DNA of 64,000 nucleotides from Nitrospira defluvii (lineage in GTDB: Bacteria > Nitrospirota > Nitrospiria > Nitrospirales > Nitrospiraceae). The stretch is taken from positions 1,054,001 to 1,118,000 of the forward strand of contig NZ_CAJNBJ010000001.1 in the NCBI RefSeq assembly GCF_905220995.1, in the 5' to 3' direction. Positions 10,434 through 18,033 of this stretch are shown here, piece after piece (the first letter of the stretch is position 1; each line of letters opens with the position of its first letter). The notes under the pieces were generated by a model that was given only the letters and a program-made list of their open reading frames with translations, was not told the origin of the DNA and searched no databases. The position numbers and the translations under genes are program-made.

Positions 10434-10787
10434 CTACGGCTCGATCTGTGAGCCGTTCCGTGGTGACTGTCTCCCGTTCCCCGCATCTCCCTGTTCGGGT
10501 GCCTGTTTCGATCCTGATTGCCCTGGAAGGGCCGTCACACGTTGACTGTACTTTCGCTCCTTCGTGCCATACAACAGATTCGGAGGCGGGCCATACCGAT
10601 TCTTCAAGATCACCGGATCGAGCACCTCCCCACAGATGGTGCAGTGCCATGCGGTAATGTCTATTTGACCAGTGTCGTCCAGCAGATCGATGTACTGTTG
10701 CGTCAAGAGTAACCCCCCGCAACGAGAACAGCGGTGATTGTCTTGTTGTGGAGGAGTGTATGATTCCGGCGTCCCATGTGTGTCCAT
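10434..10787 (-). CDS. Small zinc-ribbon protein, paralogue of the gene at 14599-14895
   Basis: 117 residues. Two metal-binding knuckles are visible: CSRCGGLLLT and CTICGEVLDPVI, about 27 residues apart. The intervening DLLDDTGQID and the D-P-V-I after the second knuckle are shared with the protein at 14599-14895 (CMRCGGLMVP...DLLNGSGSLD...CVQCGDIVDPVI). The C-terminal tail is polar and low in complexity. The pair form a small family located at either end of the SUMF1 block. A regulatory or RNA/DNA-binding role is possible, but nothing in the sequence shows it. Confidence 0.75.
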   Translation of the reverse strand: MDTHGTPESYTPPQQDNHRCSRCGGLLLTQQYIDLLDDTGQIDITAWHCTICGEVLDPVILKNRYGPPPNLLYGTKERKYSQRVTALPGQSGSKQAPEQGDAGNGRQSPRNGSQIEP

Positions 10788-10877
10788 TGGAACCCCCGAC
10801 TTCCAGAAAATTGAAGGGCCTTCCTCACAATGTCATCTCTGTTACGGACATGCGCCATACCCGCTCCCACGCACACC

Positions 10878-11009
10878 CTAGCTGACACGAGCCCGATTCT
10901 TCCCCTGCCTCGGTACGACGGCATAGGCCGGTTTCCTCCGGCCCATGAGTGCGGCGGCTGCCACGCTCACCGCGATGAACGCGATGCCCACAACGATCAG
11001 TTGCCCCAT
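10878..11009 (-). CDS. Predicted 43-residue single-pass membrane peptide
   Basis: ATG at 11007-11009, preceded by AAGGGGGGTGC, gives [20 protein letters not shown], then [18 protein letters not shown] and a TAG stop. One hydrophobic helix is followed by a basic cytosolic tail, so the positive-inside rule predicts a periplasmic N-terminus. It sits in the otherwise gene-free 390 bases between the zinc-ribbon and SUMF1 genes, on the strand of the array. It is too short for homology by eye; the ribosome site and the amphipathic layout are the only support. Confidence 0.5.
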   Translation of the reverse strand: MGQLIVVGIAFIAVSVAAAALMGRRKPAYAVVPRQGKNRARVS

Positions 11010-11180
11010 GCACCCCCCTTACTGCGAGTCCCGTGAATCTGGTCCTCGCGCCACTCCGTCAGATGGTTCGCTGAGGGGACGGGTTCCTCCGAAGGAAGAA
11101 CCCATCCGCCTCAACGGGAGGCCGCGTGCGGAGTCGCGGTACCTCCAAGATCACAACCCCATCAATCTGAGCCGGCAGTC

Positions 11181-12041
11181 TTATTTAGCCGGTTCCTGCG
11201 CCGAGCTATCCTGACCATGCCCCTCAAGGCTGCGCACACAACGGAAGCCGGTGCCATGCGTCTGCAACGCGAATCCGCCTCGCCCACGCGCCGTCGCTGT
11301 GATGTCGGCCAGAGGACTGTGCCAGGATCCTCCTCGGATCACCCGCACGATGCCCTTGTCCGGCCCTTGTGGATTCGTCGTCGGGGCATTCTCGTAATAG
11401 TCCGGGTCGTACCAGTCCTGTACCCACTCGCGGGCATTGCCGGACATATCCTTGATGCCATAGGGCGAATCCCCTCCCGGCAGCGAACCTACCGCATAGA
11501 GTGTCTTATCGTTCACCCACTCACGGTCGTAATTCGCCCGCGTCGACGTCGGTTCCTCATTGCCCCATGGAAACGTCCGGCCGTCAGTCCCACGTGCCGC
11601 CTTTTCCCATTCCGCCTCAGTCGGCAAACGCTTCTTCGCCCATGCACAGTAGGCCTTGGCGTCGTACCAGGTCACCTGCACCACCGGGAGCTGCTCGATT
11701 CCCTTCGCCGACACGAGCGCACCGGTACCATAGGGGTTCGGCGGATTCCGGTGGCCGGTCGTGGCCACAAAGGCCAGGTACCGTTCATTGGTCACCTCCA
11801 CCTGATCGATCGCAAAGGCATCGACATGGACCTTACGTTGCGGCCACTCGTCAGCTCGCCCCTTCGGACTTTGCGTGCCCATGATGAATGACCCTGCGGG
11901 AATCGTGATCATGGGCACGAGATCCAGTTCCTTGGCGGGTGGCGCCGCCAGCACAGGGCTCAGGGCGAGCGTGAAGGCGGCCGTTGCGAAGAGACCTACC
12001 GCACTCAACCTGGTCCTTCTCTTGCTCAAACCTTGTGTCAT
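11181..12041 (-). CDS. Exported SUMF1/formylglycine-generating-enzyme-like protein (copy 1)
   Basis: 286 residues with a signal peptide ending near SPVLAAPPA. The FGE-sulfatase fold is clear: MITIPAGSFIMGT, QVEVTNERYLAFV, VTWYDAKAYCAWAKKRLPTEAEWEKAARG, YPWGN-equivalent FPWGNEEP, NAREWVQDWYDP, VIRGGSW and GTGFRCVRS. The catalytic Cys pair of true formylglycine-generating enzymes is absent (GGSWHSPLADITATAR has no Cys), so sulfatase activation is unlikely. Such proteins are abundant in Nitrospira, where they may bind metal or carbohydrate. The start overlaps the SmbP-like gene stop by four bases. Confidence 0.88.
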   Translation of the reverse strand: MTQGLSKRRTRLSAVGLFATAAFTLALSPVLAAPPAKELDLVPMITIPAGSFIMGTQSPKGRADEWPQRKVHVDAFAIDQVEVTNERYLAFVATTGHRNPPNPYGTGALVSAKGIEQLPVVQVTWYDAKAYCAWAKKRLPTEAEWEKAARGTDGRTFPWGNEEPTSTRANYDREWVNDKTLYAVGSLPGGDSPYGIKDMSGNAREWVQDWYDPDYYENAPTTNPQGPDKGIVRVIRGGSWHSPLADITATARGRGGFALQTHGTGFRCVRSLEGHGQDSSAQEPAK

Positions 12042-12406
12042 CGCTTCTGCTCCTTGCTCCCCGCGATCGCCTGTTCCGTGTGCAGATTGATCTGTCCGAC
12101 GAGGCGCTCCACAGCACCTGCATCGCCACGGTCGGCGGCCTCCTGCGCCTGGGTCACGAGGGTTCTTGCTTCATGCAAGTGTTGTTCGATTTGTGCCTGC
12201 AGATCGGGCGACGCCACGGTCCCGCCGAGGGCCGCACGGTGATAGACCTCCCAGGCATGGTCCACACTATGTTCCGCCTCATGCACGAGCTGCACATTCT
12301 CGGGATGGGTATGGCGGCTGGTATCGATCGGTCCGGCCTGGACCGTTGTCGACCACAGCAACACCGCGAACCCGCCGACCAGCGTGATCATCGCCCTGTT
12401 CATCAT
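12038..12406 (-). CDS. SmbP-like small periplasmic metal-binding protein
   Basis: 122 residues with a signal peptide (VGGFAVLLWSTTVQA). The mature chain is a His/Glu-rich helical hairpin: HPENVQLVHEAEHSVDHAWEVYH, later EQHLHEARTLVTQAQEAADRGD. Spaced HExxH-like and HEA repeats resemble SmbP, a copper-binding four-helix protein described in Nitrosomonas. The His spacing supports metal binding; copper specificity is inference. It is sandwiched between two SUMF1-type genes, so a shared metal-related role in the periplasm is plausible. Confidence 0.7.
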   Translation of the reverse strand: MMNRAMITLVGGFAVLLWSTTVQAGPIDTSRHTHPENVQLVHEAEHSVDHAWEVYHRAALGGTVASPDLQAQIEQHLHEARTLVTQAQEAADRGDAGAVERLVGQINLHTEQAIAGSKEQKR

Positions 12407-12459
12407 GGCTCTGCCTCCATCGTAGGAACCTGTTGAGCGACTCCATTCGCTCTCCGCCC

Positions 12460-13518
12460 TTACCGCCGAGTCAACGACTGCTCAATCAAGGGTCGAAGCG
12501 CGAGGAGTTCCACGTTGACCGGGTCCAGCACCAGTCCCCGATTGACCGCTTGCAAGGCCTCGGTAAATCGTTCCCGACCCATTTCCACCAACGCCGTGAT
12601 GTAGCTGTCCCGAATCCGTTGTTCCCAGTCAGGCGGCGCCGCCTTCGCGCAGCGGAAACCCAACCCGACTCCGTAACTGTTGTTGAGCGGATGGTTCCAG
12701 AACCGGTGTGTGGAACGAATGGCTCCTTCCGGTGCGATCCAGGAACCGCCTCGAATGACGCGCTTTTCCCCCACCGTCAGTCGATCGACATAGGTACCGG
12801 TGCCGCCGAGCCACAGTGGTTTTTCCGGACCAGTCGGATTCACCATCGTCTCCAGGCGGCCGTAGTATTTCGGATCGTACCAGTCCGAGACCCATTCGAA
12901 AACGTTGCCTGCCATGTGGTAGACCCCGTAGTAACTCGCCCCCTCCGGATGAGAATCCACCGGTAGCGTCGCCTCATGGTGCCGATCATAGTTGGCCTTG
13001 TTGGAATCGAAATCGTTGCCCCAGGGATAGAGATTCCCGTTCGGTCCGCGAGCCGCCTTCTCCCACTCCGCCTCGGTCGGCAGACGCTTGCCGCGGAACT
13101 CACAGTAGCTTTTGGCATCGATCCAGTTCACCCCGACGACAGGCTGATGAGTCTTGTTCAGGCGAGGGTCGTCCCAATACGCCGGCGCGGGGTGACCGGT
13201 GGCACGAATGAAGTCGCCATAGTCCTTGTTCGACACCTCGTACTTGTCAATGAGGTAGGAATCCAGAAAGACCATGTGGGCCGGCCCTTCGTCATGAAAG
13301 GCCTCCGCGGACCAGGGGGTTTTCATCCGCTTGTCATAGAGGGACAATTTCCGAGTTGATTGTGCGGCCTCGCTCTTGTCCAGTCCCATGATGGAAGGCC
13401 CCTGACCGATATAGACCATGTCCTTCGGTATGGCCGATTCTTCTGCATGGGCTGCCGGAAGTGCGAAGATCACTCCCGCAACCAATCCTGCTCCGAGTAC
13501 GTGTCTCATCATGTCCAT
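12460..13518 (-). CDS. Exported SUMF1-like protein with C-terminal TPR-like helix pair (copy 2)
   Basis: 352 residues from the ATG at 13516-13518, chosen because GAGGAGGT lies five bases upstream; the frame continues 22 codons further without a ribosome site. A signal peptide ends at PAAHAEES. The SUMF1 fold is complete: KYEVSNKDYGDFI, WIDAKSYCEFRGKRLPTEAEWEKAARG, LYPWGN, HMAGNVFEWVSDWYDP, VIRGGSW, GLGFRCAK. A C-terminal helical pair (RFTEALQAVNRGLVLDPVN) looks like one TPR, as in copy 3. There is no catalytic Cys pair. Copies 2 and 3 are the closest to each other. Confidence 0.88.
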   Translation of the reverse strand: MDMMRHVLGAGLVAGVIFALPAAHAEESAIPKDMVYIGQGPSIMGLDKSEAAQSTRKLSLYDKRMKTPWSAEAFHDEGPAHMVFLDSYLIDKYEVSNKDYGDFIRATGHPAPAYWDDPRLNKTHQPVVGVNWIDAKSYCEFRGKRLPTEAEWEKAARGPNGNLYPWGNDFDSNKANYDRHHEATLPVDSHPEGASYYGVYHMAGNVFEWVSDWYDPKYYGRLETMVNPTGPEKPLWLGGTGTYVDRLTVGEKRVIRGGSWIAPEGAIRSTHRFWNHPLNNSYGVGLGFRCAKAAPPDWEQRIRDSYITALVEMGRERFTEALQAVNRGLVLDPVNVELLALRPLIEQSLTRR

Positions 13519-13591
13519 GCCGTACCTCCTCGCATGTCGGTGCGGCAGGGAGGCGGGCATACCCGCCCCTCTGCAGCCACGCATTACTTCT

Positions 13592-14551
13592 TCACTTCTT
13601 CATGCTCTTCTTAATGAGCTCGCGGGTCGCTTGATACTCTTTGTTGTCTGGATCCGCAGCGAGCGCCTTCTCAATGGATGCCATGGCGTCTGCATTCTTT
13701 TCCGCCCCCATGCCGACGAGTGCCTGAATAAAGGCATCGCGCCCGGCCTGAGCCGCTTCTTCCGACACCGCGCTGACCGACTTCGCGCAACGGAAGCCCA
13801 GGCCGACGCCGTAGGAATTGTTCTCCGGTTGGTTCCAGAATCGATGACTGGTGTGCAGGGATGTTTCAGGAGCAAGCCAGGATCCGCCGCGCAAGACCTT
13901 GACCGGACCTTGATTGGCGAAATTGTACCCCTTGTCTGCGCCGCGCGGATTCAGCGCGTTACTGCTCCGGTAGTATTTCGGATCGTACCAATCGTCTACC
14001 CACTCGAAGACATTCCCGGCCATGTTGTAGACACCATACCCGCTCACGCCCTCAGGGTAGGAATCGACCGGCATGGTGCGGCCCACATTTTGTCCGTAGT
14101 TGGCTTTCTTTGGATCGAGATGATGGCCCCAGGGATAGTGATTATCGCCCTCCGGCCCCTTGGCCGCTTTTTCCCACTCCGCCTCAGTGGGCAATCGCTT
14201 GCCATCCCACTTGCAGAATGCATTGGCATCAGTCCAGCTCACACCCACCACCGGCTGCTCTGGCTTGCTGAGACGCGGATCGTCCCAGTAGGCTGGGGCC
14301 GGATGGCCGGTCGCCCGCATGAATTCCTTGTACCGCGCATTCGAAGCTTCGAATTTGTCGATGAGGTACGCGTCCAACACGACTTGATGTCGGGTCTCGT
14401 CCGCATGCTCATTGCTGCCCATGGTGAACTCACCTTTGGGAATGAGCACCATGTCCTTATCGCCCGCCGACTCGGCCGCGCCAGCCAACGTCGCCGTACC
14501 CACCAACAACACCGCCGCTATGCCAATCTGAATGGTTATTTGTCTCCGCAT
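13592..14551 (-). CDS. Exported SUMF1-like protein with C-terminal TPR-like helix pair (copy 3)
   Basis: 319 residues with a signal peptide (IGIAAVLLVGTATLAGAAES). Motifs include VLIPKGEFTMGSNEHADE, KFEASNARYKEFM, WTDANAFCKWDGKRLPTEAEWEKAA, YPWGHH, NMAGNVFEWVDDWYDP, VLRGGSWLAP and GLGFRCAKS. The C-terminus adds a TPR-like segment (ADAMASIEKALAADPDNKEY). It lies 47 bases downstream of the zinc-ribbon gene and 73 bases upstream of copy 2. Like its paralogues it lacks the FGE catalytic cysteines, so a structural or binding role in the periplasm is more likely than sulfatase maturation. Confidence 0.88.
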   Translation of the reverse strand: MRRQITIQIGIAAVLLVGTATLAGAAESAGDKDMVLIPKGEFTMGSNEHADETRHQVVLDAYLIDKFEASNARYKEFMRATGHPAPAYWDDPRLSKPEQPVVGVSWTDANAFCKWDGKRLPTEAEWEKAAKGPEGDNHYPWGHHLDPKKANYGQNVGRTMPVDSYPEGVSGYGVYNMAGNVFEWVDDWYDPKYYRSSNALNPRGADKGYNFANQGPVKVLRGGSWLAPETSLHTSHRFWNQPENNSYGVGLGFRCAKSVSAVSEEAAQAGRDAFIQALVGMGAEKNADAMASIEKALAADPDNKEYQATRELIKKSMKK

Positions 14552-14598
14552 GTCACCCTCCTTAATTAGATCGCCTATGACGTTCCTAATGCTGACCG

Positions 14599-14895
14599 CT
14601 ACGCAGATACCTGAGCCTGGGAAAACGGACCGACGGCCTTCAACTCTCGAGCAACAACGGCCGATTGCTGGAGATGACGATTCAACCGAATGACCGGATC
14701 AACGATGTCACCGCACTGCACACAACGCCGAGTGGAACAGTCGAGCGAGCCGGAGCCGTTGAGAAGGTCTGTACAGAAGTCAGGCACCATGAGCCCCCCA
14801 CACCGCATGCAGCTCGACTCGTGCCGGAAGTTCAGAAACTCGAATCGTGACTCCCTTCCTTCTTCGCTTTTCTGATGTGTGTGTTGTGTTGCCAT
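14599..14895 (-). CDS. Small zinc-ribbon protein, first gene of the CarH-divergent array
   Basis: 98 residues from the ATG at 14893-14895, with CAGGAG seven bases upstream; the frame is open further into the operator region but without a ribosome site. Knuckles CMRCGGLMVP and CVQCGDIVDPVI flank DLLNGSGSLDCSTR. It is a paralogue of the protein at 10434-10787. Being the first gene after the bidirectional operator, it is the best candidate for direct control by the CarH-like repressor and could be transcribed together with the SUMF1 genes downstream. Its function is unknown. Confidence 0.75.
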   Translation of the reverse strand: MATQHTHQKSEEGRESRFEFLNFRHESSCMRCGGLMVPDFCTDLLNGSGSLDCSTRRCVQCGDIVDPVIRLNRHLQQSAVVARELKAVGPFSQAQVSA

Positions 14896-14914
14896 GGTGA
14901 CTCCTGAGTATTTG

Positions 14915-15021
14915 TGTCCAATGTTTGCAACGACTATGTCCAATGTTTACACCCTTATTGTCCAATGTGTCAAGTGTTTTATTTAAAAATATTTGACAAA
15001 CATTGGACACAAAACTATACT
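14915..15021. promoter_or_regulatory. Bidirectional CarH-type operator array and promoter
   Basis: Boxes TGTCCAATGTTT at 14915-14926, TGTCCAATGTTT at 14937-14948 and TGTCCAATGTGT at 14959-14970 are spaced exactly 22 bp apart. An inverted copy, AAACATTGGACA, lies at 14998-15009. A weaker match, TGTCAAGTGTTT, is at 14968-14979. The plus-strand promoter is near consensus: TTGACA at 14993-14998, 17-bp spacer, TATACT at 15016-15021, with the inverted box filling the spacer. On the minus strand TTGACA at 14968-14973 (read in reverse) could serve the zinc-ribbon gene with a weak -10 near 14944-14949. CarH proteins are known to use direct repeats spaced 11 bp, so a 22-bp period fits. Confidence 0.8.
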
Positions 15022-15033
15022 GAGACAAAGCAA

Positions 15034-15951
15034 ATGAATACCCACAGAATTCATAGGGTTGCAAAGCTCACCGGCCTAAGCCGTGACGTAATTCGTGTGT
15101 GGGAGCGCCGGTTTGACCTACTCAAACCGACCAGAGGAGCAAACCGATATCGCAATTATTCGGATGAGGACGTGGCGCTGCTGCGGTATCTCAAGCAACA
15201 GCTGGATGCCGGGGCTTCCATCGGGGATCTCGCCAAGGTTGGACGCGAAGAGCTGATCGGCCGTATGCGCGCCGCGGCGCCGCGGACGGCGGTCGTCGAC
15301 AACACATTCGACCGATTGTTGCGCGAACTCCTCATCGCGCTGGAGCCGCTCGATCGGGTGACGTTTGAAAAGCGATTGAACGGTGCCGTGGCCGTCGTGC
15401 CGTTTGAAGAGGCCCTACACGGCATCCTGCTGCCCCTTCAGGAACGGGTCGGTCAATTGTGGCACACGGGCCGCATCAGCGTGGCCGTCGAGCACTATGT
15501 GACCAGCCAGATCAAACAGAAACTCTATGCGGCCATGAACCAGCTGCCGGTCGCCGAATTCGGCGCCACCGTGGTCGTGGCCTGTCCGCCTGGCGAGGAA
15601 CACGACCTGGCGGCATTGGCAGTCGCTTATCGCTGCCGTGTCCGCGGCTGCCGCGTCTATTATCTCGGCGCCAACGTCCCGATCCTCTCTCTCAGCAATC
15701 TCTGCCGCGAAGTCACGCCGGACCTGACCATTTTCTCCTGCACCATCGCACTCCCAGATTCGCTGGCCATCGAGCTGATTAAATCGTTGGCTCAAGAGGT
15801 GTTACCGTTGTCCAATGTCCTGGCCGGCGGCCAGGGAGCGCTGACCATGCGGCGCCATTTCAGCGGATTCAATATCGACGTGCTAGAAACCTTCGGCGAG
15901 CTCGACGAGAAGTTGGAGCAATTCACCCGGCGCTTTCCGATCCCCGGCTGA
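15034..15951 (+). CDS. carH-like: CarH/LitR-like MerR-family regulator with B12-binding (light-sensing) domain
   Basis: 305 residues. An N-terminal MerR helix-turn-helix (HRVAKLTGLSRDVIRVWERRFDLL, NRYRNYSDEDVALLRYLKQQLDAG) is followed by a four-helix B12 cap domain and a cobalamin-binding Rossmann domain. The cap shows LWHTGRISVAVEHY, that is W-x9-EH, and the next domain shows GEEHDL, that is E-x-H. Both are diagnostic of adenosylcobalamin photoreceptors CarH/LitR. Such repressors bind DNA as tetramers in the dark and release it when light breaks the Co-C bond. I chose ATG 15034 because it follows a strong promoter; the frame is open 40 codons upstream through the operator. The 5' leader would be only about six bases. 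Confidence 0.9.
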   Translation: MNTHRIHRVAKLTGLSRDVIRVWERRFDLLKPTRGANRYRNYSDEDVALLRYLKQQLDAGASIGDLAKVGREELIGRMRAAAPRTAVVDNTFDRLLRELLIALEPLDRVTFEKRLNGAVAVVPFEEALHGILLPLQERVGQLWHTGRISVAVEHYVTSQIKQKLYAAMNQLPVAEFGATVVVACPPGEEHDLAALAVAYRCRVRGCRVYYLGANVPILSLSNLCREVTPDLTIFSCTIALPDSLAIELIKSLAQEVLPLSNVLAGGQGALTMRRHFSGFNIDVLETFGELDEKLEQFTRRFPIPG

Positions 15952-15967
15952 CGAAGGGGCGGTCGAG

Positions 15968-16369
15968 ATGATCCCATACCCACTCACCGTGTTCTACGAC
16001 GGCGCTTGCCCTCTGTGCGCCCGCGAGATGGCGTTGATGAGACGCCTCGACAGCAACCATCGGCTAAGACTCTGTGATTTTTCTGCGCCCGGATATGACG
16101 CTGAATCGACGGGCCTCGATCCGGCACGTCTTGGTACAGTGCTTCACGCGCAATGGGGAGACGGAACGATCATCACCGGCGTGGAGGTCTTCCGCGCCAT
16201 CTGGCAGGCCGTCGGCCTGGGCGTCCTGGCTTGCTTGAGCCGGCTTCCTGTGATCGATCCACTATTGATTCGGGGTTATGCGTGGTTCGCGAGGAACCGG
16301 TTGTGGCTGACGGGACGCAAAACCTGCAATTCGGGAACGTGTCGAACAGCCGCGACGCCACAACGGTAA
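15968..16369 (+). CDS. DCC-family (DUF393) thiol-disulfide oxidoreductase-like protein
   Basis: 133 residues starting MIPYPLTVFYDGACPLCAREM, the YDGxCPLC redox motif of the DCC family, followed by RLRLCDFSAPGYD and an amphipathic helix RLPVIDPLLIRGYAWFARNR typical of the family C-terminus. The molecular role is not established. It begins 16 bases after the CarH-like gene and is probably in the same transcript. DUF393 genes are frequent members of photolyase and light-response clusters, which supports treating it as part of the regulon. Confidence 0.88.
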   Translation: MIPYPLTVFYDGACPLCAREMALMRRLDSNHRLRLCDFSAPGYDAESTGLDPARLGTVLHAQWGDGTIITGVEVFRAIWQAVGLGVLACLSRLPVIDPLLIRGYAWFARNRLWLTGRKTCNSGTCRTAATPQR

Positions 16370-16388
16370 GCGCGGCACGGGCACTGCC

Positions 16389-16820
16389 TCATTTCCGAAT
16401 CTGCGCGCCACGCGAGAAGGCTGCCATGGAAGCGGCCCGTTGCGCCAGCGTATCGCAAGCTTCGTTTTCCGGGTGGCCGTTGTGGCCACGCACCCAGGTC
16501 CAACTAATTTGGTGCATACCCGCCAACTGATCCAGCTCCGCCCAGAGATCCTGGTTCTTCTTTCGTTTCCACCCCAGCGTCATGGTCTTAATCAGCAGTT
16601 GCGAGTCTGAATGGAGAACGACCGACTGGCAGGCGCTGAGAACTTTGAGCGCTTCAATCGCAGCCATCATTTCCATACGATTGTTCGTGGTTTCCACGCA
16701 GTGGCCGAATCCCTCTCTGCGCTGCTGACCGTCCTGAATAATGTACGCCCACCCGCCGGGGCCAGGATTCCCGAGACAACTTCCATCCGTAAAGATCTGA
16801 ATCACGCGTAATGAATCCAC
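16389..16820 (-). CDS. rnhA: Ribonuclease HI
   Basis: 143 residues from a GTG start (16818-16820) with AGGA about nine bases upstream. The four catalytic acidic residues are visible in their motifs: IFTDGSCLGNPGPGGW, NRMEMMAAIEAL, LHSDSQLLI, and NEACDTLAQRAA. The WVRGHNGHPENE loop precedes the last. It degrades the RNA strand of RNA-DNA hybrids. The length is typical of a stand-alone RNase HI. It converges with the DCC gene, the stops lying 20 bases apart. Confidence 0.95.
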   Translation of the reverse strand: MDSLRVIQIFTDGSCLGNPGPGGWAYIIQDGQQRREGFGHCVETTNNRMEMMAAIEALKVLSACQSVVLHSDSQLLIKTMTLGWKRKKNQDLWAELDQLAGMHQISWTWVRGHNGHPENEACDTLAQRAASMAAFSRGAQIRK

Positions 16821-17209
16821 ATCCGTCCTTCCTCGCCGCCTCGATCGCCTGCGCTTCGTTCACCAGTCACGATCGGACCTGCTACGAACCGATTAAGAGC
16901 CGGGAGTATATCAAACGAGCATAGCGCGATTCACGGTGCAGGCCGGAGAATCCTCAATGTCCGCCTTGCACCACGCGGCCTGGCCAGGCCGCTGTCGGAC
17001 ACATCTGACATCGCTCCAGACATCTTTGAATTTATTAGGAGAGAGTATTCCGACAATGTCCGCGAATGCCTGGGCATTTACCCAGTACGAAACCCGTAGC
17101 GACTACGTACTGACATTTAGGCAGCAGGTGGTACGCTTATCCGGAAGGCGAATCCGGCCCCTGAACGACACCGCCGGCTGAACAATCGACGCACCCAGTC
17201 AGTGACACC
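16821..17209. other. Intergenic stretch with no supported gene
   Basis: About 390 bases between rnhA and the FliL-like gene. A plus-strand open frame at 16936-17181 exists but has no ribosome-binding site, uses a composition unlike the neighbours, and resembles nothing I know. The CGGCCTGGCCAGGCCG palindrome around 16975-16992 could form a short hairpin. I see no RNA gene or repeat. Confidence 0.4.
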
Positions 17210-17680
17210 ATGAACATGACCTTGCGCATTTCCCTCGCCCTGCTGTTCAGCATCTCCTGCATCCTCTTGGTGGTCGGTTACCTGGGCGGATTCTCCTCTC
17301 CCGACCTGATCCCGCGCACGCTTTCACTGAGCAACAAGCCTTCCTCCGAACCTTCACCAACACCGGCGGGCCTCACCATCAACCTACCGGCCATTGTAGC
17401 CCCGGTGGATGACGGGACGCGGTTTTATTATATCCAGGCGAATCTTGCCGTGGAGATCGACCGCGCGGCGACGGGCACACTCATCAGAGAACGGCATGAC
17501 CAGATCGATCGATACATCATGGAGATGCTGCACACCTATCCCGTTCAAGACTTGCGCGCGCCCGGTCAATCCGTCACGTTGCGCGAGGACCTCAAGCGTA
17601 CGGTAAACAGACTGTTGCCCAAGGGCCAGGTACGGAATGTCTACATCACCAATTGGTTGATGACTCCGGTCGGGTCCTGA
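17210..17680 (+). CDS. FliL-like membrane-anchored protein (isolated copy)
   Basis: 156 residues. One N-terminal membrane segment (ISLALLFSISCILLVVGYLGGF) is followed by a Pro/Ser-rich linker and a periplasmic domain. That domain contains RFYYIQANLAVEID, LIRERHDQIDRYIMEMLHTYP and QDLRAPGQSVTLREDLKRTVNRLLPKGQVRNVYITNW, which is the FliL core (strand, L..R.....I...L, D...P.G...L...L....N..L..G.V..VY.T.). FliL associates with the flagellar stator. There are no flagellar genes nearby, so this is either a dispersed flagellar gene or a FliL-like protein with another role. Confidence 0.75.
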   Translation: MNMTLRISLALLFSISCILLVVGYLGGFSSPDLIPRTLSLSNKPSSEPSPTPAGLTINLPAIVAPVDDGTRFYYIQANLAVEIDRAATGTLIRERHDQIDRYIMEMLHTYPVQDLRAPGQSVTLREDLKRTVNRLLPKGQVRNVYITNWLMTPVGS

Positions 17681-17855
17681 TCCAACCCTCGTGCACCATC
17701 GAGCCCTGCCTGACATCCCACCACAAGGTGCTAAGCGAGCACCCCTGACACACGGGCTCAACCGAAGCGGGAAAGCCTCTTACCTCAGGAAGCGAACAGA
17801 GTCCAGCCATCGTTCTTGGTGGCAGGTGCCCGGAATGGAAACGGTTGCGGGGGGA

Positions 17856-17942
17856 TGGTGCCGAAGCCGGGAGTTGAACCCGGATACCCTTACGGGCGCT
17901 GGTACCTGAAACCAGTGCGTCTGCCAGTTCCGCCACTTCGGC
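17856..17942 (-). tRNA. tRNA-Leu (anticodon CAG)
   Basis: An 87-base class II tRNA on the minus strand. The acceptor strand GCCGAAG (5') pairs with CTTCGGC near the 3' end, and the terminal CCA is encoded. The anticodon stem CTGGT/ACCAG encloses loop TTCAGGT, giving CAG. A long variable arm (GCGCCCGTAAGGGTATC) and the T-loop GGTTCAACTCC are present. The long variable arm and the anticodon both indicate leucine. Confidence 0.96.
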
Positions 17943-17960
17943 TCGGGGAATGAAGGGGGG

Positions 17961-17989
17961 ATTATCGCTGATCGATTCCAACCCGTCAA
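17961..17989 (-). promoter_or_regulatory. Sigma70-type promoter of tRNA-Leu
   Basis: Minus strand: TTGACG at 17989-17984, a 17-base spacer, GATAAT at 17966-17961. The -10 ends 19 bases before the mature tRNA 5' end, leaving a short leader. Confidence 0.7.
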
Positions 17990-18033
17990 GGTGAGCCCGG
18001 GGAAAATCTCCAGAGGATTGCCGATGCCGCCTG

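Noticed and set aside
10788-10877. Sequence TGTCCATTGG at about 10784 as a further CarH-type box
   Set aside because: It lies inside the start of the zinc-ribbon gene, matches the 12-mer only in part and has no partner box.
11181-14551. True formylglycine-generating enzymes for sulfatases
   Set aside because: The catalytic Cys pair is missing and no sulfatase gene is in the window.
16936-17181. 81-codon plus-strand open frame
   Set aside because: No ribosome site, no homology, and no similarity in composition to adjacent genes.
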